This document shows positions 1-10,254 of a stretch of 64,000 nt of DNA, piece by piece. Each line of letters begins with the position of its first letter. The first letter of the stretch is position 1. The notes below the pieces were generated by a model. It saw nothing but the letters and a program-made list of their open reading frames with translations, had not been told where the DNA came from and searched no databases. Source of the DNA: Myotis daubentonii (lineage: Eukaryota > Chordata > Mammalia > Chiroptera > Vespertilionidae). A program made the translations under genes and the position numbers. The stretch lies in NCBI RefSeq assembly GCF_963259705.1, contig NC_081842.1, positions 178,935,849 to 178,999,848 of the forward strand, given 5' to 3'.

Positions 1-477
1 TTTCCGTGGGGTCTGCGGACACGCAATGATGTTGGACTGTGGAGGTTTAGCAGCACTGCTCAGTAAGCTCCACGACTTGTTAAATAATGACACACAAGGG
101 CTGTGTCATCGGGCTGCTGTGCAGAGGTTCTGCATGGTGTCAAATAAGATCTATTTCCCGCAAACGAGAGATTTAAAGGCCCCTTCCATTGAGACTGACA
201 ACTCTGATGATGTAGGCAGAATGCAACATAAGCAGGAAATGAAGGACCAGAAGCTGGTGGCTTCCTGGTGGTAGAAGAGGCAGCAACTTTGCTGGGGCCT
301 ATGGCATGGTTTGGGGAGTTTTTCCCCCCTGAAAATTCAACCTTGAGTTTGTCCTCAGCACTCAATAACCCTCTTGGACATTTAATCATTGTAATAAAAT
401 CCATTTCTGCTTCAACTTGCTAGGGTGGATATTTTCCTCTAAAGCTGAACATTGAACAAAAGAGGTGGCCACAGGAG
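1..477. other. No recognised feature
   Basis: No exon, repeat family or RNA gene is recognised here. Short open frames on both strands have no recognisable domain and overlap each other, as expected by chance. Confidence 0.5.
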
Positions 478-726
478 TAATAATAACAGCTATCATTAAG
501 TGCTTACTATGTGCTGTGCGCTCCAAGCACTTTACATTAATTATTTCATTCATTCAGTTCTCAGGACAACCTGTGTGCTAGGTGTGATAGCTATCATCAT
601 TGCATAGGTGAGAAATGTGAGGCTTACAGAGATCCAACGACTTGCCCACATCATCATTTGTCAGGGGGTGAGAATAGGTAAGCAGTGAAGTCTGGCCCTA
701 GTGCCTGGGCTGTTGAACCTTTGTTC
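478..726 (-). mobile_element. MIR SINE, nearly full length
   Basis: Reads as the reverse complement of MIR. The 3' tail motif (AAGTGCTTACTATGTGC) comes first, then the conserved core near 560-640 (GAGAAATGTGAGGC, ACTTGCCCAC), then a degraded tRNA-like head near 690-725. Heavy divergence fits an ancient mammalian copy. Confidence 0.7.
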
Positions 727-769
727 CATGAGGCAGGTAGGCTGAGGATTCTGTAATTCCATCTCCGTT

Positions 770-905
770 TTTTAAGATAAAATTAATATAATTCAAAGAG
801 GAGATGGAGGCCTAGAGACACTGTAGTTAGCCGAAGGTCATGTGGGCAGTACATGGAATTCAGATACTGCTCCTTGACTTCAAGGTCTTCGCTATTGTCC
901 ACTTC
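770..905 (-). mobile_element. MIR-like fragment
   Basis: Resembles the core and head of a reversed MIR (GAGATGGAGGCCTAGAGA, then GCCGAAGGTCATGTGG). Too diverged for a firm call. It lies directly beside another reversed MIR. Confidence 0.42.
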
Positions 906-1374
906 ACAGTCTGTTCCTGCCGCCCCATGACGGCCCTTCCCATCTGGGACGACACCTCTCCTATCTCAGGGCTCTTTTCTGCGAGTTAAACATGCTGAGC
1001 ACTTTCAGCTGCACCTTTGGGTGTGCTCCTGTACTGGGAGCACCCTCCCCCAGTGTGTGAATGTCCCCCTTTAAATCTGTCACCCAGGGCGGATCACAGA
1101 GCTCTCCGTGGTCTGACAAGCACAGCAACGCCCCAGCATCAAAGTTCCTCATCTCCGTCAAGCTCTTGAAGTTGAGAGAAGCAAACCTCTCTCCAGCCAC
1201 CATTTCCACTCAATGCCTTCCCGGTGGGACCCGTTCGCACTGCCTTTAAGGAAGATGGGACACATATATTTCTGCATAAATTAGGAGCATTGTTTTTTCT
1301 AGGACCTTTCAATCAGGCTGGTGTGTCTAGTCTCCCTTCTGCTCCAGAGCTTGAGTGGACTTTTGAGGAGTTAT
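906..1374. other. Unassigned sequence
   Basis: Ordinary-composition DNA with no recognised repeat. Short overlapping frames on both strands (961-1249) lack recognisable protein features. Confidence 0.4.
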
Positions 1375-1615
1375 GTATGGGCGGAATGCTAATTACTTAA
1401 CTATAAATATGTAAATACTAAGAGAATAAATTCATCACAATATATTAGGCATCACATTGTAATTAAGCCCAATTAGGTGTTATTAGTGGTATTAATGTCA
1501 TGTTGCTTGTGCTTGTTCCTAATGAATATATTAACCTAGCCTTGCTGCCACCATCCATGTGGGTGCATTATGATGATGACGATAATAGACATATAATTAG
1601 AGCATTATTGCTTTG
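1375..1615. promoter_or_regulatory. AT-rich cluster of homeodomain-type TAATTA motifs (candidate enhancer)
   Basis: Four TAATTA/CAATTA-type cores occur in about 230 bp: GCTAATTACTT near 1389, GTAATTAAGCC near 1460, CAATTAGGTG near 1470 and ATAATTAGAGC near 1592. No repeat family matches the stretch. Homeodomain proteins bind such cores, but AT-rich DNA also makes them by chance, so a regulatory role is inference only. Confidence 0.25.
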
Positions 1616-2114
1616 CTAGCAAATGGTGGAGAGGAATGTCAGTGTCTTTGGAATCTGTATGATTGGCCTGACTGGGTATGTTAGGTGTAACAGGGGATTG
1701 TGAGTCAGAAGTAAGAGTTCACATCTTGGCATCTTACTTTGTAGCTCTTGAAAGAGAGAGGTTTCTGGCTTTCTTTCAGGGATTAGGGTAAATGCAACAG
1801 AAATGGGGTGTGGAATAGGGAGCCACCAGGAAGTTGTGTGGTATACCAGGGTAGTGAGTTTGTTGTTCCAAGTCACAGGAGAAGAGTCAGGTCTGGATGT
1901 GGAAACAGGAGAAGGGCGAAGGTGAGGCCAGATGTAAGTCTTTAAGAAGAGGTAGGTGTGACCATCTCTGAAATTATTTGACAAAAAATTACTTGAATGT
2001 TAACAGTAGAAGATGTCTTGGAGGTCATTTACTGGCTTCATTCTACTAGTGAAATAACTCACCTGGGATATTAATCAGGGTTTAGGTAGTAAAACCACTC
2101 TAGGTATGTCACTC
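1616..2114. other. Unassigned sequence
   Basis: No recognised repeat or exon. A 122-residue minus-strand frame (1616-1984) has no recognisable domain. Confidence 0.4.
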
Positions 2115-2128
2115 AGGGAGTGCTTTTA

Positions 2129-2317
2129 TTTATTTTTTAAAATATATTTATATTGACTTCAGAGAGGAAGGGAGAGGGAGAAAGAGATAGAAACATCAAT
2201 GATGAGAATCATTAATCTGCTGCCTCCTGCACGCCCCCTACTGGAGATTGAGAAGCGGACCGTGACCTCCTGGTTCATAGGTCAACACTCAACCACTGAG
2301 CCATGCTGGCTTGGAAA
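2129..2317 (-). mobile_element. Ves SINE (tRNA-derived, bat-specific)
   Basis: Reverse-oriented copy. An AT-rich tail at 2129-2155 is followed by the CT-type body (GAGAGGAAGGGAGAGGG) and the tRNA-like head ending CAACCACTGAGCCATGC. Near-perfect 14-bp target duplications flank it (AGGGAGTGCTTTTA at 2115-2128 and 2318-2331). This proves retrotransposition and fixes the borders. Confidence 0.93.
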
Positions 2318-2331
2318 AGGGAGTGCTTTTA

Positions 2332-2839
2332 AATGGGATGGAAAGGAAACCTAGAGATCATCCAAAGCAGATTGCTGCTACTTTTCGGTGGGGACTAGCG
2401 GGCCCACGGAGGAGGTGGAGTTATCAGACATCGGGAGCCACTCGGTAGGAGCTAGAACTTTTGGACCCTGGGAACCTTAGAACCTTCACACCTTGGAACC
2501 CAGCAAGATCTGAGTGGATATACAGCAGCTGCAAGACACAGCACTTGAGGTAGAGCAAGAGAGGAAGAAATACCCTGGCTTTTCTCCTCCCACCCTCCTG
2601 TCTTCTATGAGCATAATGGCCTAGGAGCATCTCCATGGCTACACCTACTGGGAAGCCAGTACTTAAAGGAGCCTGAAAATGTAGTTCCTGACATACAGAA
2701 AGAAACAAACAGAGAAGAGACCAGGGAGGAGATCTAAGAACAAACAGGCAGAACTGGGAATAGAATACAGGTTTCCTTCCTCAAATAAGTTTGCCAGGTT
2801 GAGTTTGGTGGTTCCTCCTCTATCTCCCTAAAGATATGC
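2332..2839. other. Unassigned sequence between two Ves SINEs
   Basis: No recognised repeat or exon. It contains a 94-residue minus-strand frame without recognisable features. Confidence 0.4.
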
Positions 2840-3064
2840 TCTTTTTTTTAAAAAAAAAAAAATTATGGATTTCAGAGAGGAAGGGCGAGGGAGAGAGAGA
2901 GAAACATCAGTGATGAGAGAGAATCATCGATTGGCTGTCTCCCAACATGCCCCCTACTGGGGACCAAGCCTGCAACCCAGGCATGTGCCTTTAACCAGAA
3001 TCGAAACTGGGATGCTTCAATCTGCAGTCTGATGCTCTACCCACTGAGCCAAACCAGATAGGGC
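2840..3064 (-). mobile_element. Ves SINE
   Basis: Reverse-oriented copy with a T/A-rich tail at 2846-2863 and the body motif GATTTCAGAGAGGAAGGGC. The head ends CTACCCACTGAGCCAAACC, the complement of the Pol III A-box region. Target duplications are no longer clear, so this copy is older than its neighbour at 2129. Confidence 0.9.
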
Positions 3065-3084
3065 TGATGATCTGTTCTTGCCTG

Positions 3085-3230
3085 TTTTATTGCTGTATGG
3101 TTATCTGCTCACCTATCAATCTCTAGGAGACTCTAGTAGACTGTGAGCTCCCGGATGACAAAGACTAGGTCTTAATCATTTCTGTCTCCCTACATTGTGT
3201 TGAATAAATGAATGAATGCATGCATGCATA
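3085..3230 (+). mobile_element. L2 LINE 3' end fragment
   Basis: The order 'ctgtgagctcccggatgac...tgttgaataaatgaatga' matches the L2 3' tail (TGAGCTCC...AGGGCAGGG...TGAATGAATGAA pattern). Short and diverged. Confidence 0.5.
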
Positions 3231-3735
3231 AGTGAGATTCAAACCCAGTTCTCTGGGGTCCTTCTTGTTGCTGGTCTTTCTTCCGAAGCAGCACTTTTGC
3301 AAGTGGAGAAGGAAGCTGTTGACGAATAAGCTGTTATAATGGGTTTGTATAAAGCTCTAAGCCATCCCCCCCTTTTTAACAAGAGAGATCATGCAAGGAA
3401 TTCAGTTCTCTTCTTGAGACTTTAGTTTTGCTGAATTAGCAATTCCTGATCAATTAGACTAATGAACATGCCAGATCTTACTTCTTTTTATTTTGCAGCA
3501 AAGCTATTAGGGAGGGTAGGAGATCAAGGAAGTGGCAGAGGGTCTCCGGCACTCAGGAGAGAGTGGCAGAATTGCAGTGCCATGCAGGGGGAGGGAGTGG
3601 GGGAGGAGAGTAGGGTGGGATGGGAGGGTGGGCTGCAGCCAGAAGTGAGTCTTCCCCCTCTGAGAGGGTACAGAGCCAGCCTTAAGATCAGCAGGAGTTG
3701 ACGCAGTTGTGACAGTTTTATAGTGGAGGGAATCC
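3231..3735. other. Unassigned, partly G/A-rich sequence
   Basis: Contains a GGGAGGG-rich stretch at 3585-3640. No repeat family or exon recognised. Confidence 0.35.
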
Positions 3736-3739
3736 AGCA

Positions 3740-3865
3740 CGTGCATTCTTTCCCATTTTCTGATGGAGGACATGGAGGCCTGAGGAGGCAGAGTTAAGTC
3801 ATCCAAGGCCCAGTGATTCAGTGTCAGAACAGAAACTCCATTCCTGTTACATCTCTTTGGATCTA
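3740..3865 (-). mobile_element. MIR fragment
   Basis: Reversed MIR core: CCCATTTTCTGATGGAGG, then GGAGGCCTGAGGAGGCAGAG, then TTAAGTCATCCAAGGCC. Only the core and part of the head remain. Confidence 0.5.
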
Positions 3866-3997
3866 CCGGCACCCAGGCTTCTATACTAAGTGGCACCTGT
3901 GGCTTGTGCCTGCCCAGGTTCCATTTTTTTTCTCTCTAGCCCCAGCACCCTGATTTTCCTCTGGTGAACTGAGCCTTCTGTACCAGGTACTATCTTA

Positions 3998-4056
3998 GTG
4001 GATCTGTCCATCAAAGTACCCTCCCTTCCCCTAACCACCCCCAGACAACGGGCTGG
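3998..4056 (+). repeat. Source-like copy of a 59-bp segment repeated at 5505-5563
   Basis: Positions 3998-4048 are identical to 5505-5555 (51 of 51). Two single-base differences follow before the match ends at 4056/5563, so 57 of 59 match. It is not a recognised repeat family here. See the finding on the patchwork insertion at 5505-5625. Confidence 0.95.
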
Positions 4057-4135
4057 CAAGTGAAATTTATGCAATTAGATTCTCTTTCCCCGGAATCTGG
4101 AGCTTGTGACACAGAGATTGAAATAGTTCCATACC

Positions 4136-4401
4136 ACCCTAGCTGGTTTTGCTCAGTATATAGAGCATTGGCCCATGGGACTGAAGGGTCCTGGGTTCAA
4201 TTCTGGTCAAGGGCATGTACCTCGGTTGCAGGCTCAATCCCTGGCCCTGGTTGGGGCGTGTGTGGGAGGCTACCAGTCGGTGTGTCTCTCTCACATCAGA
4301 CACATGGATATTTCCTTCTCTCTGTCTCTTTCCTTCCCTTACACTCACTCTAAAAATCAATGGAAAAATACCCCTGGGTGAGGATTAACAACAACAAAGA
4401 G
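4136..4401 (+). mobile_element. Ves SINE
   Basis: The head has the A-box-like segment TTGCTCAGTATATAGAGC and the B-box GGTTCAATTC. A CT-rich body and a tail with AATCAATGGAAAAATA and GGTGAGGATTAACAACAAC follow. Imperfect target duplications lie at 4120-4135 and 4402-4416 (GAAATAGTTCCATACC versus GAATAGTTCGATACC). Confidence 0.93.
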
Positions 4402-4679
4402 GAATAGTTCGATACCTGCATGCAGGAGGCAGGGACCACCTTTGCATCCTGCTCCCTACGTCTGCCCTGGGTCTGCCACTTCAGCTTCCCCCAGAGCCTG
4501 TGAGTATTCATAGCCTTCCCCCTCTTTTATTTTTTTTGTTAACATAAGTAGGCCTGATTGTCACTGGTTGTAACTAAATGGTTTACCTTCCCAGCCAGGA
4601 CCCTTAGGAACCGCCAGAAAGCCAGGAGAGGAAGGAGGCTAGCCCTTGCATGTGTGTGGCCCTTTACTATGACACAGCA
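4402..4679. other. Unassigned sequence
   Basis: Nothing recognised apart from a short T-run near 4529. Confidence 0.35.
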
Positions 4680-5120
4680 TGTGAGCTAATCTGAAATTCA
4701 CATTAAACAAGTACAACGAAACAGATGAAATTTATTTTGAAAATAAATTTTATTTAACTTAATATATCCAAAAAATTATCACATCAATATATAACCAGTA
4801 TAAAATTTGCGATACTTTATATAAGTCTTTGAAATCCTGCATGTATTTTATCCTTTTACATTTTAATTTGGATGCTAAATTTTCATCAGAAACACTTTAT
4901 CTGTATTAAGATTTCATAAAATTGACAGTTGAAAAAAGTAGATTCACATCCCTGAGTTATGAGTACTTGGAAGTTTGCCAATAACTGAATTGAGTATTCA
5001 TTTTTAAACTTAGATGCAATTGAACTACACTGAAAGATTTAGCTCCCCAGTCACACCGGCCACCTTTCAAATGCTCATGGCCACCTGCAGTTAGTGGCTA
5101 CAGTGCCAGACAGCACAGCC
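4680..5120 (+). mobile_element. MER1-type hAT-Charlie element
   Basis: From memory of the MER1 consensus, the order fits: AACAGATGAAATTTATTTTG, then TTTATTTAACTTAATATATC, then 'gtctttgaaatcctgcatgtat'. The 3' part has TTTCAAATGCTCATGGCCAC and 'gtggctacagtgccagacagcacag'. The central part is long, more like MER1A than MER1B. Termini are decayed. Confidence 0.62.
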
Positions 5121-5424
5121 CTTCAGAGGCACTTCACCTTTATCATACCAGGTATCTTATTAAAGCTTCCCAACCGTGAGGGGAGAACTTAGTACTATTA
5201 TTTTAATACTGCGATCCCCATCATCATCTTCAGCAGTAGCAGCATTATCATAACCATCTCCAGGTGGAACAATGGAGATGCAAAGCGATGAAAAGAACTG
5301 CTTTGGTAGCAGCTTTGCCAAGTGAGGTACAGAGCTTGACCTGGATCTGTGTGACCAGCAGTGCCAGGCCAGAGATCTCAGGTCATCCACAGAGGGGTGG
5401 CCTTGGATCAACATACCACAGGCT

Positions 5425-5504
5425 CTGACACCAATATGCCGTGGGACCTGGGACACACTGCTTGTCTTCTCTGAGATGCCATTTCCCTATCTGTAAGCAA
5501 GAGG
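5425..5504 (+). mobile_element. MIR fragment, cut short by an insertion
   Basis: 'cctgggacacactgcttgtcttctctgagatgcc...ccctatctgtaagcaagagg' matches the sense MIR core. The match stops exactly where the patchwork block at 5505 begins. Confidence 0.55.
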
Positions 5505-5625
5505 GTGGATCTGTCCATCAAAGTACCCTCCCTTCCCCTAACCACCCCCAGACAATGGGGTGGTTAGATTTTCCTTTCATTTTAACTATGAATAAAGAGG
5601 GCACAATGAAGTGAAGAAACTTAAC
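5505..5625. repeat. Patchwork insertion made of two local sequences
   Basis: Positions 5505-5563 match 3998-4056 in direct orientation (57 of 59). Positions 5564-5625 are the exact reverse complement of 6575-6636 (62 of 62). The two blocks abut with no spacer. The second donor is an internal piece of a MIR, so the 5564-5625 copy is the derivative. This is the signature of a templated insertion, made by end joining or replication template switching, or of an assembly chimera. Confidence 0.92.
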
Positions 5626-5734
5626 TGCTCTTTGACCCCTCCTCACTGACCCCTCGCTGCTGAGCATTCTGCCTCTCTCTGAGGACACCCTGGTGGAACA
5701 CAGAATGTCAGAGAGGCTGATGCACCATGGGCAG

Positions 5735-5935
5735 TTCTAAGCACTTTACTTGTCCTGCCTCATTTTTTTCCTCAAAATTAAACTAGGAGAGGGGGTCTAA
5801 TTATACCCCCATTTAATAGATTAAGAAGCCTAGCAACTTGCCCAAATTCAACAAGCAGTTGGGGACAGAGCTGAAATTAGGATCCACGCTACCTGGCTGC
5901 TGTGGCAGGTGCTTTATCAGCAGGCAACCCAGCCT
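5735..5935 (-). mobile_element. MIR SINE
   Basis: Reversed MIR: TTCTAAGCACTTTACTTG, then ACCCCCATTTAATAGATTAAG, AACTTGCCCAAATTC and GGGGACAGAGCTGAAATTAGG, ending in the head region. Confidence 0.65.
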
Positions 5936-5939
5936 CTAA

Positions 5940-6052
5940 AACGGAGACTCAGTGAGGGCAGGGATTGTGTTTTGCTCGCTGCTGTGATCCTAGTACCTGG
6001 CACACAGTTGGTGCTCAACTCATAATTGCTGGGTGATTAAATTAATGAACAG
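5940..6052 (+). mobile_element. L2 LINE 3' end fragment
   Basis: 'tgagggcagggattgtgttttg', then 'cctagtacctggcacacagttggtgctcaa', matches the terminal part of L2. Confidence 0.6.
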
Positions 6053-6540
6053 GTGGGGAGGAAGAGAGAGCCCAGTGTGGTGCAAATTCAGTTCTTGAAT
6101 TTTTTGGTCTCTCGGGTATTTCACAAATGCAAGTAGTTATTTAGGATTCTAAAGAAACAGATTCCTGAATGCAGTCATCTTTTCAGATGAGATAGAGATA
6201 TGATTTCTGCATCTGCTTCCTTCATTTTTGTCTCTTCCCCGCCATATGCATGTACCTGAAGGGAGCCAGAGATGGTCAGAAAGCCCAGTGGAGCCTGCAC
6301 CTAAGTGGGAAATGGATTTCTTTTCTTTACTGAAACCTAGGTAAGGAAAAGCATGAAGGTGATGCCAAGTACTACAACGCACACAATCTTCACACTAATT
6401 GTTTACCCAAATATTTTCTGCTGCTAACACTTTACATCTTTCAGACACCTCTTTCCCATAGCCTAGATCTTCTGTAATTAGGTAAATCTTTTACTATGGA
6501 ATAGTGCTAAACTTGAACTTGAAAGAACTCTTTTCCTTCC
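6053..6540. other. Unassigned sequence
   Basis: No repeat or exon recognised. This is the spacer between the patchwork block and its inverted match. Confidence 0.35.
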
Positions 6541-6544
6541 TAGA

Positions 6545-6640
6545 CTTGTCTGTCATACTTGCTGTGCAACCTTGGTTAAGTTTCTTCACTTCATTGTGCC
6601 CTCTTTATTCATAGTTAAAATGAAAGGAAAATCTAAAAGT
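6545..6640 (+). mobile_element. MIR fragment containing the inverted-match segment
   Basis: GTGCAACCTTGGTTAAGTTTC through TTAAAATGAAAGGAAAATC follows the sense MIR core. Positions 6575-6636 are exactly complementary to 5564-5625. MIR similarity continues beyond 6575 on the 5' side, so this copy is the likely source. Confidence 0.6.
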
Positions 6641-6727
6641 TTTCTCAATTTGTGACTTGTAATTCTATAGAATTATAGCTTGTCACAGAAATACAGCATT
6701 TCTGTTTGTACATGGTTCTTTGAATAT

Positions 6728-7545
6728 GTCATTCATTCATTCATTCATTCATTCGGCATGGAACACTTATTCTATGCCAGGCATTATTCTAGGCATTAAG
6801 GATATAGAAATGAAAACAAAATCAAGACTAGATACAGTTCTTGTGCACAAGTGTTCCTAGTCTAAATGGGGAGACAGAAGAAAACCAATGATTAGGACAC
6901 AGTGGGGTAAGTCTTCTGCTAGATTAGAAGATGCTAAAGAAACACATATCAGTGCTACTCAGCTCAGTTGCAGGGTCAGGGAGTCTTTTAGAGGAAGATG
7001 AATTAGGGAAGATGAGAAAGGAAAGCACTCCAGGCAGAGGATAACATGCACAAACATGGGAAGAAATGAGAATCCAGAATCTGCATGGGCAGTTCAGAAT
7101 GGCTGGAGTATAGGGGTATGGGGCAGGTGTCTGGAGGTGAGGTCCGGATGAGGGCAATTGCCAGGTCAACAAGGCTCAGTGTGCCAAGCAAGGGTGCTTG
7201 GACTCAGCAATAAGCCGCTGCTGAAAAGTTTTAAGCAAGGAAGTGCCACGGTCAGATTTGCATCCTGGGTTGATTTTCTTGCCTACAAAGTGGACGATGA
7301 CCTATAGAGTATCTTGAGAAGCCAAAAGACCAGTTGGAAAGTTATAAAAATAGAGTAGGGGAAAGATGACAGTTTCCAAAGTAGGAAAGAAGCAGTGGAG
7401 TTGGAGGGGACCGGGAAGATTTGAGAGGTAATGTCTAAGGAAGGGATTTGGGGATGAGGCTGGAGAGCGTCAAGTCTAGGTGTGGGCCATTGGATGGACA
7501 ATGGCATTTTCCATTAAGTTGGGGAACGTGATGTAGAGGCTCTAA
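6728..7545 (-). mobile_element. L2 LINE, long reversed 3' portion
   Basis: Starts with an ATTC repeat (about 6730-6754), then 'attctatgccaggcattattctaggcattaaggat', the reversed L2 end. Further matches are GCACTCCAGGCAGAGGATAA at 7025 and 'aagcaaggaagtgccacggtcagattt' near 7234. Order and spacing fit an antisense L2. Confidence 0.7.
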
Positions 7546-7549
7546 GATT

Positions 7550-7765
7550 CCATAATGTTAGGAGACAGGTTCTTAGCAGCTCTGGCTCTATTCTGTTTAG
7601 GGGGTGTTTCCATTCCATTTAGCTTCAGAATATGTTCCATATTAAATACCATGAGTGTAATTACAGAATGCGATACACTGTAATTATGCTCTATAATTAC
7701 ATTTTCTTCCATTAGCAGCATGGCATACCCGCTGAACACAGGCCCCCAGCACCCTGGACTGTTGG
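7550..7765. promoter_or_regulatory. Unique AT-rich block with TAATTA motifs (candidate conserved element)
   Basis: Non-repeat sequence with GTGTAATTACAG, TGTAATTATGC and TATAATTACATT within about 60 bp (7656-7705). It looks unlike the surrounding decayed repeats. Function is inferred only from motif density. Confidence 0.25.
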
Positions 7766-7805
7766 CATGGTCGGGATTGCAGAAGCCTTTGGAGCAGACA
7801 CAGAG

Positions 7806-7833
7806 CTCTCTCTCTCTCGCTCTCTCTCTCTCT
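7806..7833. repeat. (TC)n microsatellite
   Basis: Two short TC runs separated by a GC interruption. Confidence 0.9.
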
Positions 7834-7867
7834 GCCTTTGTCAAGGGACATGGCTGGAATCACAGGG

Positions 7868-8100
7868 AGGCAGTGCAGTGCAATGGTTAAGAACATGGGC
7901 TTTGGAAGTAGACTGCCCAGGTTTGAATGACAGCATTGCCATTTATTAGCTGTCAGGCTCAGACAAGTTACTTAATGTTTCTGTGCCTCAGTTCCTCTGT
8001 TTATAGAAAGGAGAGAATATATCCGACCCCATAGAGTTATGTTTAAGAATAATGAGATAATGGGTGATAATTACCTAGCATGGTGCCTGTCAAATTTAAT
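7868..8100 (+). mobile_element. MIR SINE, nearly full length
   Basis: Sense MIR from the head (AATGGTTAAGAACATGGGC, CCAGGTTTGAATGACAG) through the core (CAAGTTACTTAATGTTTC, GTGCCTCAGTTCCTC) to the tail (TAGCATGGTGCCTGTC). One of the best-preserved MIRs in the window. Confidence 0.85.
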
Positions 8101-8264
8101 CCCTCAATTAAGAGATTATACTGACAGGAAGGGATGGCAAGGGGGCACCCTACTCATCTTCAGACTCCTGGACTAACATCTTGCCTGCATTGACCTGTCA
8201 ACTGCTAAGCTATTAAGAATGATGTTATCACACCATAGAAACAGAACCTCTCCAAAACTCATGT

Positions 8265-8385
8265 AATCCTCTCCCCATTTATTAAACGAGTACATGGAGG
8301 TCCAGAATGGATAACTGACTTGTCACATAGATCATTAGTCTTAGAGATGTTTTGAACTCGGAATCCAGGTTTCCTTACTCCCCCC
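8265..8385 (-). mobile_element. MIR fragment
   Basis: CCCCATTTATTAAACGAG, then CATGGAGGTCCAGAATGG and TTTTGAACTCGGAATCCAGG, fits a diverged reversed MIR core and head. Confidence 0.5.
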
Positions 8386-8509
8386 CCCCCTTACTTCTTG
8401 ACTAGCATTGGGGAGAGAAGCTTTATCTTACTTAAAGGTGTATCTACATTTTACCAAGCATGCATTCTTTTTTTTTGAATGTTTGAGTAGCATTTAACAT
8501 TTTATACTT

Positions 8510-9115
8510 TTAAGGTTTTATTTTTTTAGAGCAGTTTTAAGTTTACAACACAATTGAGAGGAAGGTACAGTGATTTCCCTGCCCCCATACTCTCCAGTTA
8601 TCGACATTGCTCACCAAAATGGCATTTTTTTTTAAACAAAGGATGAATCAGCATTGACACATCATAACCACCCAAATGTCACAGTTTACCTTAGGGTTCA
8701 CTCTTAGTGTTGTACATTTATGGGTTTGGGCAAACATATAATGATATACAACTATTATTATAGTACCATGTGGATCATTTTCACTGCCTGAGAAACCCTC
8801 TGCACTCTGCTTTTTTCTCTCCCTTTCCCACACCTTGTTGTCAAAATCACTGATATTTTTGTGTCTCCATAGTTTTACCCTTTCCAGAATGTCATATAGT
8901 TGGAATCATACAGTATGTGGCCTTTTCAGATTGACTTTTATCACGTAGTAACCTGCACTTAAGTGTCACCCATGTCTTTTCATGGGTTGATAACTCATTT
9001 ATTTTGGTACTGAATGATATTCCATTGTCCAGGTGTACCACTGTTCATTCACTTACTAAAGGACATCTTGGTTGCTTCCAAGTTTTGGCAATTATGAATA
9101 TGTAACATGTGTTCT
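8510..9115 (-). mobile_element. L1M-type LINE 3' end, reversed
   Basis: Strong order match to the antisense of old mammalian L1 ends: AGTTTTAAGTTTACAACACA at 8533, TTACCTTAGGGTTCACTC at 8688, 'ccagaatgtcatatagttggaatcatacagtatgtggcc' at 8884 and 'aaggacatcttggttgcttccaagttttggcaattatgaat' at 9060. No open reading frame survives. Confidence 0.85.
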
Positions 9116-9259
9116 TTTAGTCCATCCTTAAATGACATTAATCAATATTATCCCTATTTTTCAAATGAAGTGAAGCAGTGTAGAAATTGAGTTTATGGTA
9201 AATGGGTGGATTTTCCAAGGATACCCATTTAGAAATATTAGGCCACATTCAATGTTCTT

Positions 9260-9530
9260 CTTTTGTATTCCTTTTCTTTTACTGCACAAACATTCATTGA
9301 GCATCTGCTTCATAGTGGATACTATAATACATGCCCTGGGGATAGAAGGCTGCCTGCCTATGAGGAGTTTTCCTCTTAGATGCTAAATAGGATGTATATA
9401 CCAGTTCTAATATGGGAAGGTGGGATGTGATAAATGCCAGTTGGCCGCCACACACCTGAATGCTTCATGAGATGATCATGGAAGAGTTGGTAACTGTGCC
9501 AAGCTATGGCAGGTGACAAAGGGGTCAGAA
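9260..9530 (-). mobile_element. L2-like fragment, reversed
   Basis: 'acattcattgagcatctgcttcatagtggatactataatacatgccctggggata' matches the reversed L2 end. The remainder to about 9530 is weak. Confidence 0.5.
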
Positions 9531-10249
9531 AGTGATTTAATCAGAACCCCTTTTCTTTGGAAGTGACAAAAACCTTTTCAAAGGAGTTTAAGAAAAAAAG
9601 AGAGAAAGTACAGGCTCACAGAACTATGGAGACCAGGAGTGTGGCTGGTTCTAGGCAGGTCTTCACTTAGAGACTCAAATGATAGTATCTTGCCTCTACC
9701 TCTCTTGCCATGCTTAGGCTCTGCTTTTCCCTGGTTGGCATTATTCCTCAGAACGTTTCCTTTTGAGGGGCATACAAGATGCTCTGGCAGCTATAAATAT
9801 GTATCTTCCCAGTCAAGCAACTCCAAGGGAATGAGGGCTCTGGATGGCTTGGCTTGATTTACATGTCCATCCTTGAAACCATCACTATGTCCAGAGAGTG
9901 TGCAATTCTTCATGGGACATAGTCTGGATGTGGGGTTAGATTAGGGCGAATACACCTGAATCACATCACATGAGTCTCATAAGAAAGAGGGGTTTTTAGT
10001 AAAAGATGGCATGGAGTCCTGAGAAAATCTGAACCCCAAATGTCCACTATCGGTAACATTCCTCGGAAGGGAAACAGCATAAGCAAAGACCTAGGTGCAT
10101 AAAGGTGTACTTCTTGATAGACTTGTGAATGGTACAGACATTATAAAATTGCAAAAGTAAGTTGGGGCCAAACTGCAGAAGTCTCTAAGTGCCATGCCAG
10201 ACATCCATGCATAGAAAGGACTTTCCCATCATGGCGGTCTCTGAAACGT
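9531..10249. other. Unassigned sequence
   Basis: No exon or confident repeat recognised. A 72-residue frame at 9639-9857 has no recognisable motif. Confidence 0.35.
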
Positions 10250-10254
10250 AAATG

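Noticed and set aside
5425..6640. Reading the 62-bp inverted match as two ordinary MIR copies in opposite orientation
   Set aside because: Independent MIR copies in this window are heavily diverged. An exact 62-of-62 match that begins and ends inside the MIR, and abuts a second copied segment, cannot come from independent insertions.
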